33,378 nt of DNA from Anaerolinea sp. (GTDB lineage: Bacteria > Chloroflexota > Anaerolineae > Anaerolineales > Villigracilaceae). The stretch spans positions 1 through 33,378 of the forward strand of contig DYNS01000003.1 of NCBI GenBank assembly GCA_020720965.1. The letters are read 5' to 3'. The notes beneath the pieces were generated by a model. It saw nothing but the letters and a program-made list of their open reading frames with translations, was not told the DNA's origin and made no database searches. The position numbers were made by a program, and so were the translations under genes. Below are positions 29,658 through 33,378 of the stretch, piece by piece. How positions within the stretch are numbered: position 1 is the stretch's first letter; every line of letters starts with the position of its first letter.

Positions 29658-30429
29658 TAACGGCTCCTTTCAGCTCGTCTTCCGGGCGGCGGGGTTGGGC
29701 ATTGGGTCCCAGGCTGGGGGGCAGGGAGAGGCGGTCTTCCAGGGCGGTGATGATGGTTTCCAGCACCTTCACGCGCATAAAATGCCGGTCTGTGGCTTCC
29801 ACAATTGTCCAAAGCGCGTGGGGTGAGTCGGTGCGGGCGAGCATATCTTCCACCATGCCGTAAAATTTGAGGTATTTTTGGCTTTGCAGCAGGTCTTCTG
29901 TGCCAATTTGCCAGGCGGTGAGCGGGTCTGAGAGTAGTTTTTGAATGCGGTCTTGCTGTTCTTCCTGGCTGATGTGCAGCCAGAATTTGACGATGACGGT
30001 GCCATCGGCGGCGAGCATTTCTTCAAAGTCCACAATTTCCTGGTACACGCTTTGCAGGTCTTTCTTTTTGGTTTGTTTTTGCAGGCGCTCTATCAGCGCC
30101 CGGCGATACCAGGAGGTATCAAAGACGACCATTTGCCCCCTTGCCGGAATTTTGAGCCAATATCGCCACAACCAGGGGTAGCGGGTTTCAAAGGTGCGCG
30201 GCGCGGTGATGGGAACAACCCGAAAGCCGCGCGGGTCCATCCGCTCTGCCAGGATGTTCACCAGCCTCCCCTTACCGGTCGCCGCCCACCCCTCCAGCAG
30301 GATGATGACGGGGATGTTGGCTTCAAAGACGGCGTGTTCCAACTCGTATAGGCGTTGTTGCAGCACGCGCAGGCGCTTTTTGTATTCTTCTTTGGGCAGA
30401 AATTGTTGCAGGTCTGTGTATTCCAGCAT
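29650..30429 (-). CDS. PPK2-like protein with altered active-site motifs (PPK2-a)
   Basis: A 259-residue PPK2 homologue in the same register as its neighbour, but its Walker A is LEGWAATGKGR, with Ala49 in place of the conserved Asp, and its lid is VFDTSWYRRALIERL, with Thr105 in place of Arg. Family landmarks remain: ERMDPRGFRVVPI, KFWLHISQEEQQDRI, and WTIVEATDRHFMRVK. It is probably inactive or weakly active and might pair with PPK2-b. A C-terminal tail (SLPPSLGPNAQPRRPEDELK) is unique. The start is the ATG at 30429, with GGAGAA upstream; the longer frame reads into the membrane protein gene in another phase. It lies 19 nt after that gene. Confidence 0.85.
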   Translation of the reverse strand: MLEYTDLQQFLPKEEYKKRLRVLQQRLYELEHAVFEANIPVIILLEGWAATGKGRLVNILAERMDPRGFRVVPITAPRTFETRYPWLWRYWLKIPARGQMVVFDTSWYRRALIERLQKQTKKKDLQSVYQEIVDFEEMLAADGTVIVKFWLHISQEEQQDRIQKLLSDPLTAWQIGTEDLLQSQKYLKFYGMVEDMLARTDSPHALWTIVEATDRHFMRVKVLETIITALEDRLSLPPSLGPNAQPRRPEDELKGAVNA

Positions 30430-30448
30430 GGGCTTCTCCGGTGAGGCG

Positions 30449-31228
30449 TTAGTTGGGTTGGGGGCGCAAGAGAGCGCCGTATTTTTGTAAAAGAAGCCCC
30501 GTGCGCCAAAAAGCGACTGCCGCCATGCCGTGCGCCAACACGGCGAAGAGGGGCGGGGTTTGGTGGGTGTAGTAGGTCCAACATTCGCGGGTTGTGCCCC
30601 ATAGTTCCAAAAAGTAGCCCAAGCCCGCCCCCGCCGCAAAGGTGAGCAGGGCGAGGCGTTGGTTGGTGGGGGTGAAGATGAGTAGGGCGCAGAGAAGCAG
30701 CGCAGCGAGGGTGTAGGGTTGCCAAAAGGTGGGGGCGGTGAATTGCAACAGCAGAAAATAGAAAATGCCAAAGGTGAGCCAGTATAAAAACTTGAGAGGC
30801 AGACCGGTTTGGCGCGGCAGAGCCAGGTTCAGGGCGTGGGTAAGGCGGTCAATGCTCAGGCTGGCAATGGGCCACGCGGGTAAAATCCACAAGGGGGGGC
30901 GTTCTTCCGTATAATAAAACCACAGGTTGGTTTGGGTTCCCCAACTTTCTATCACCAGCCCGCCGCAAAAGCCCACAAAGAGAATCAGCGCATCGGTGCG
31001 GAAGTTGGCGCGGAACATGATGGCAAGCGACATGAAGGCGAAAATGCCCAGCAGCAGCCAATCCACCAGGACATACCAGGGATAGCACCCATCGGCGGCG
31101 TAAGCCCGTAAAATGGCGAGGTATTCCAGCACCAGCGGCTGCCAAATGTACACAATTAACAGGCAGACCAGTAAAAAGGCGCTAAAAAAGTAAGCAGAGT
31201 GGCGCGTAAAACCCAAAAAGCGTAACAT
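30449..31228 (-). CDS. Multi-pass membrane protein with internal repeat, unknown function
   Basis: A 259-residue protein with about seven to eight hydrophobic segments. A motif occurs twice: ESWGTQTNLWFYYTEERPPL at about residues 94-113 and ELWGTTRECWTYYTHQTPPL at about 208-227. The shared (E)xWGTxxxxWxYYTxxxPPL pattern and a following stretch ending in Ala-rich helix suggest a duplicated unit. Similar motifs occur in membrane proteins of carotenoid-biosynthesis type, but I cannot assign this with confidence. It is the first gene of an operon with the two PPK2 genes. Its promoter is positioned for a leaderless mRNA. Confidence 0.75.
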   Translation of the reverse strand: MLRFLGFTRHSAYFFSAFLLVCLLIVYIWQPLVLEYLAILRAYAADGCYPWYVLVDWLLLGIFAFMSLAIMFRANFRTDALILFVGFCGGLVIESWGTQTNLWFYYTEERPPLWILPAWPIASLSIDRLTHALNLALPRQTGLPLKFLYWLTFGIFYFLLLQFTAPTFWQPYTLAALLLCALLIFTPTNQRLALLTFAAGAGLGYFLELWGTTRECWTYYTHQTPPLFAVLAHGMAAVAFWRTGLLLQKYGALLRPQPN

Positions 31229-31235
31229 GAAGGCT

Positions 31236-31263
31236 ATTATAGCCCCCGCTTTAAGGATGTAAA
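31236..31263 (-). promoter_or_regulatory. Promoter of the membrane protein-PPK2 operon, leaderless layout
   Basis: On the minus strand TTTACA (31263-31258), a 16-bp spacer and TATAAT (31241-31236). Exactly 7 nt separate the -10 from the ATG at 31228, so the start codon should be at the mRNA 5' end. Confidence 0.65.
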
Positions 31264-31272
31264 CATTCGGTT

Positions 31273-31293
31273 TATAATCAAATTGTCAGACAA
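31273..31293 (+). promoter_or_regulatory. -10 box and palindrome before the PLP-enzyme gene
   Basis: A consensus TATAAT (31273-31278) has only a weak -35 (TTTAAG, 31250-31255). The perfect palindrome TTGTCAGACAA (31283-31293) lies at the predicted start point and may be an operator. It contains the AATTGTCA word also seen upstream of the thioredoxin gene. Confidence 0.45.
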
Positions 31294-31312
31294 CTTTCTT
31301 CAGGAGACGAAA

Positions 31313-32779
31313 ATGGCATCCATCGACTTGACCATTCACCCCGAAAGGCGCAAACGCGCCATTCAACGCGCCCGCGAGCGCAACATCATCATCCCCACTT
31401 ATGCACAAATGAAAGACCCCGCCAAAATTCCGGCGCGGGTGAAGGAAGAACTCAGCCGCATTGGGCTTTGGGATTTACACCCCCGCAACCTATTCCGCAT
31501 CACCTGGAAGAATCAACCCCAGGCAAGCGGAGGCGGCTTTGGCGGCGTGAACTACCTGGAACTGCCCTCCAGCCTTACCGGAGTGCCTGCCCGCATCCTG
31601 GTTCTGGTTGGAAAATGGTTCCCCACCGGGGCGCACAAGGTTGGGGCAGCCTTCTCCTGCCTGGCGCCTCGCCTCGTCACCGGTCAGTTCGACCCCACCA
31701 CCCAAAAAGCGGTCTGGCCCTCCACCGGCAACTACTGCCGGGGCGGAGCCTACGATTCCGCCCTGCTCGCCTGCGATTCGATTGCCATCCTGCCGGAGGG
31801 AATGTCTAAAGAGCGCTTCGACTGGCTGGCAAAAGTCGCCGGAGAAACCATCAAAACCCCCGGCTCCGAATCGAACGTGAAGGAAATTTTTGACAAATGC
31901 TGGGAACTGCGAAACTCTGGGCAAGACCTGATGATTTTTGACCAGTTTCAGGAATTTGGCAACTATCTCTGGCACTACGAAGTCACCGGTCACGCCATGG
32001 AAGAAGTTCTCCTCGCCGCCCTGCGCCCTGGAGACCGTTACCGGGGTATGACCAGCGCCACCGGCTCTGCCGGGACAATTGCCAGCGGCGACTACATGAA
32101 GCAGCTCTTTCCGGAAAGCAAAATCGCCGCCAGCGAAGCCCTGCAATGCCCCACCCTGCTGGAAAACGGCTTTGGCGCTCACCGCATTGAAGGCATTGGT
32201 GACAAACACATTCCCTGGATTCACAACACCAAAAACACCGACCTCATCGCCGCCATAGACGATAACGCCGTTGTCAACCTCGCCCGCCTGTTTAACGAAC
32301 CGGTTGGCAAAAAATACCTCGCATCCAAGGGCGTGCCAGAAGAAACCCTCTCCCAGCTGGGCTTACTCGGCTTCTCAGGCATTTCCAACGTCCTCACCGC
32401 CATAAAAATGGCAAAATACTACGAAATGGGCGAGAAAGATGTCATCATCACCGTCCTGACCGACTCCATGGAACTGTACCAAAGCCGCCTGCACGAAATG
32501 CACGAGGAATTTGGCGCATACAGCGAAACCGATGCCGCCGCCGACTACGCTCACTGGCTCATGGGGCAATCCACCGACAACCTGCTGGAACTGCGCTACA
32601 CCGACCGCCGCCGCATTCACAACCTTAAGTATTACACCTGGGTAGAGCAACAAGGCAAAACCTACGAAGAAATCCAATCCATGTGGTACGAAGAAGATTT
32701 TTGGACGGGCTTTCAGCAGCAGGCAGACCAAATTGACGAACTCATTGCCGACTTTAACCAGGAAGTTGGCTTGCTCTAA
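31313..32779 (+). CDS. Fold-type II PLP-dependent enzyme (tryptophan synthase beta/cysteine synthase superfamily), unknown substrate
   Basis: A 488-residue member of the PALP superfamily. The cofactor lysine is in PTGAHKVGAAF and the substrate/phosphate loop in STGNYCRGGA; the C-terminal domain has GFSGISNVLTAIK. The wording near the lysine is like TrpB, but the length, the extra N-terminal helix and an acidic C-terminal tail (EEDFWTGFQQQADQIDELIADF) differ from TrpB, threonine synthase and CysK. I cannot name the substrate. The start is ATG 31313, with CAGGAGA upstream. It might provide cysteine or threonine synthesis given the interrupted cysK, but there is no direct evidence. Confidence 0.8.
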   Translation: MASIDLTIHPERRKRAIQRARERNIIIPTYAQMKDPAKIPARVKEELSRIGLWDLHPRNLFRITWKNQPQASGGGFGGVNYLELPSSLTGVPARILVLVGKWFPTGAHKVGAAFSCLAPRLVTGQFDPTTQKAVWPSTGNYCRGGAYDSALLACDSIAILPEGMSKERFDWLAKVAGETIKTPGSESNVKEIFDKCWELRNSGQDLMIFDQFQEFGNYLWHYEVTGHAMEEVLLAALRPGDRYRGMTSATGSAGTIASGDYMKQLFPESKIAASEALQCPTLLENGFGAHRIEGIGDKHIPWIHNTKNTDLIAAIDDNAVVNLARLFNEPVGKKYLASKGVPEETLSQLGLLGFSGISNVLTAIKMAKYYEMGEKDVIITVLTDSMELYQSRLHEMHEEFGAYSETDAAADYAHWLMGQSTDNLLELRYTDRRRIHNLKYYTWVEQQGKTYEEIQSMWYEEDFWTGFQQQADQIDELIADFNQEVGLL

Positions 32780-32786
32780 CCCCGCC

Positions 32787-33341
32787 ATGCTCAACCCCGC
32801 CTCCCTCGTCCTCGTCTGCCTCCTGCCCCGCCCGCGAGATTTAGAAATCGCCCGGCTTTTGGGCTGGTACCGCATCCCTTTCAAAACCGCGCCCAAGGTC
32901 ATCGCGGTAGATGCGCTGGCGTTTTATCAGCCGGGCAGCTTTGGCGAGGCAGGCGGGCAAATTGCTTACACCGCCGAAGTGCGCGGACATGAACTGACCA
33001 CCCGCGCCGAACTCCTGCGCGAAGAAGCCGACCACCCCCGCGCCCACGAGGAATACTTCAAAATTCAACTGGGCAGCCTGCAAAAACTCCCCCGCCCCAT
33101 CCGCGCAGAAAAATGGAAGCGCATCACCTTCTTTTACACCACCGGCGAATACTTGCAAAAAGCCCAAACCCTGCAAGACCTGATTGTGTCAGGCGGAGAA
33201 CGTGAAACCCTCTGGAAGAGCCTGCGCGACCGCGCCGAAAACGAAAACCTCTACCAGCCCTCCCCCCTCCCCCCCGCCGACCTGCCCCCTCAAGCCCTGC
33301 TCGCCCTGTTGGGCTTAACCGACCTGGACAAGCTGCCATGA
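32787..33341 (+). CDS. Protein of unknown function
   Basis: A 184-residue soluble protein with no signal peptide. Distinct segments are LLPRPRDLEIARLLGWYRIP, DALAFYQPGSFGE, VRGHELTTRAELLREE, HPRAHEEYFKIQLG and RITFFYTTGEYLQKA, with a Pro-rich tail. The Arg/His/Glu-rich core could be an enzyme or nuclease, but I see no recognised motif. It lies 7 nt after the PLP-enzyme gene and overlaps the next start by 4 nt, so the three genes form an operon. The start is the ATG at 32787. Confidence 0.75.
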   Translation: MLNPASLVLVCLLPRPRDLEIARLLGWYRIPFKTAPKVIAVDALAFYQPGSFGEAGGQIAYTAEVRGHELTTRAELLREEADHPRAHEEYFKIQLGSLQKLPRPIRAEKWKRITFFYTTGEYLQKAQTLQDLIVSGGERETLWKSLRDRAENENLYQPSPLPPADLPPQALLALLGLTDLDKLP

Positions 33342-33378
33342 CCCCGGAAATGCTCCTCTCTGCCGCCGTTCTGCTCCT
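33338..33378 (+). CDS. Start of a further gene, cut by window edge
   Basis: An ATG at 33338 overlaps the previous stop as ATGA and opens a frame MTPEMLLSAAVLL that runs to the end of the window. Only 13 residues are visible. The hydrophobic start could be a membrane segment. No product can be named. Confidence 0.5.
   Translation, partial: MTPEMLLSAAVLL

Noticed and set aside
1..33378. CRISPR arrays, insertion sequences, prophage, tRNA or rRNA genes
   Set aside because: No direct repeat-spacer series, transposase, integrase or tRNA-like cloverleaf was noticed; the gaps between genes are short and explained by promoters and terminators.

Overview
The window looks like chromosomal DNA from a Chloroflexota-type bacterium, probably of the Anaerolineae. 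This is an inference from gene content and protein style, from a GC content in the high fifties, and from dense operons with 1-8 bp overlaps. No marker gene such as rRNA is present to prove it. A two-domain protein disulfide oxidoreductase, typical of thermophiles, hints at a warm habitat. I saw no prophage, insertion sequence, CRISPR array, tRNA or rRNA.

Layout. 1-251 is the 5' end of ATP sulfurylase (sat, minus). 327-2537 is a UvrD-like helicase, divergent from an S1-domain protein (2650-3861). 3929-6938 holds an M19 dipeptidase, a small membrane protein and aspartase. 6984-9349 (minus) is a redox block: ECF sigma factor, RsrA-like zinc anti-sigma, zinc-ribbon protein, protein disulfide oxidoreductase, and then OsmC. 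9456-9785 is a TfoX-domain protein. 9782-13154 (minus) is a cysteine operon: promoter, cysteine leader peptide, attenuator, cysK (with an in-frame amber codon), cysE, a ThiS/MoaD-type sulfur carrier and an E1-rhodanese activator. 13234-15318 is a second-type EF-G. 15449-15946 is a membrane thioredoxin. 15991-17700 is an acyl-CoA ligase. 17798-24468 (minus) is a long operon: gatC, gatA, a duplicated DUF4870-like membrane protein, M55 D-aminopeptidase, a membrane-anchored putative cysteine peptidase, yraN and miaA. 24522-28868 (plus) is a threonine-rich leader peptide with attenuator, then an aminotransferase and a giant glutamate-cysteine-ligase/M20-peptidase fusion. 28947-31228 (minus) is a membrane protein followed by two overlapping PPK2 genes. 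31313-33378 (plus) is a fold-type II PLP enzyme, a conserved protein of unknown function and the start of another gene.

The most interesting content is regulatory. The cysteine operon begins with a 13-codon leader, MFTLLCSCLRRGS, placed 7 nt after a -10 box, so probably leaderless. It is followed by the parts of a classical attenuator: a 1:2 hairpin overlapping the codons just after Cys, a 2:3 antiterminator and a 3:4 terminator. A second leader with five consecutive Thr codons and a terminator precedes the aminotransferase/ligase-hydrolase operon. That operon looks like an uncharacterised amino-acid pathway built on gamma-glutamyl (or similar) ligation, transamination and deacylation. Ribosome-mediated attenuation from leaderless leader peptides may be a general control mode in this organism; aspA and one membrane-protein gene also have promoters placed for leaderless transcripts.
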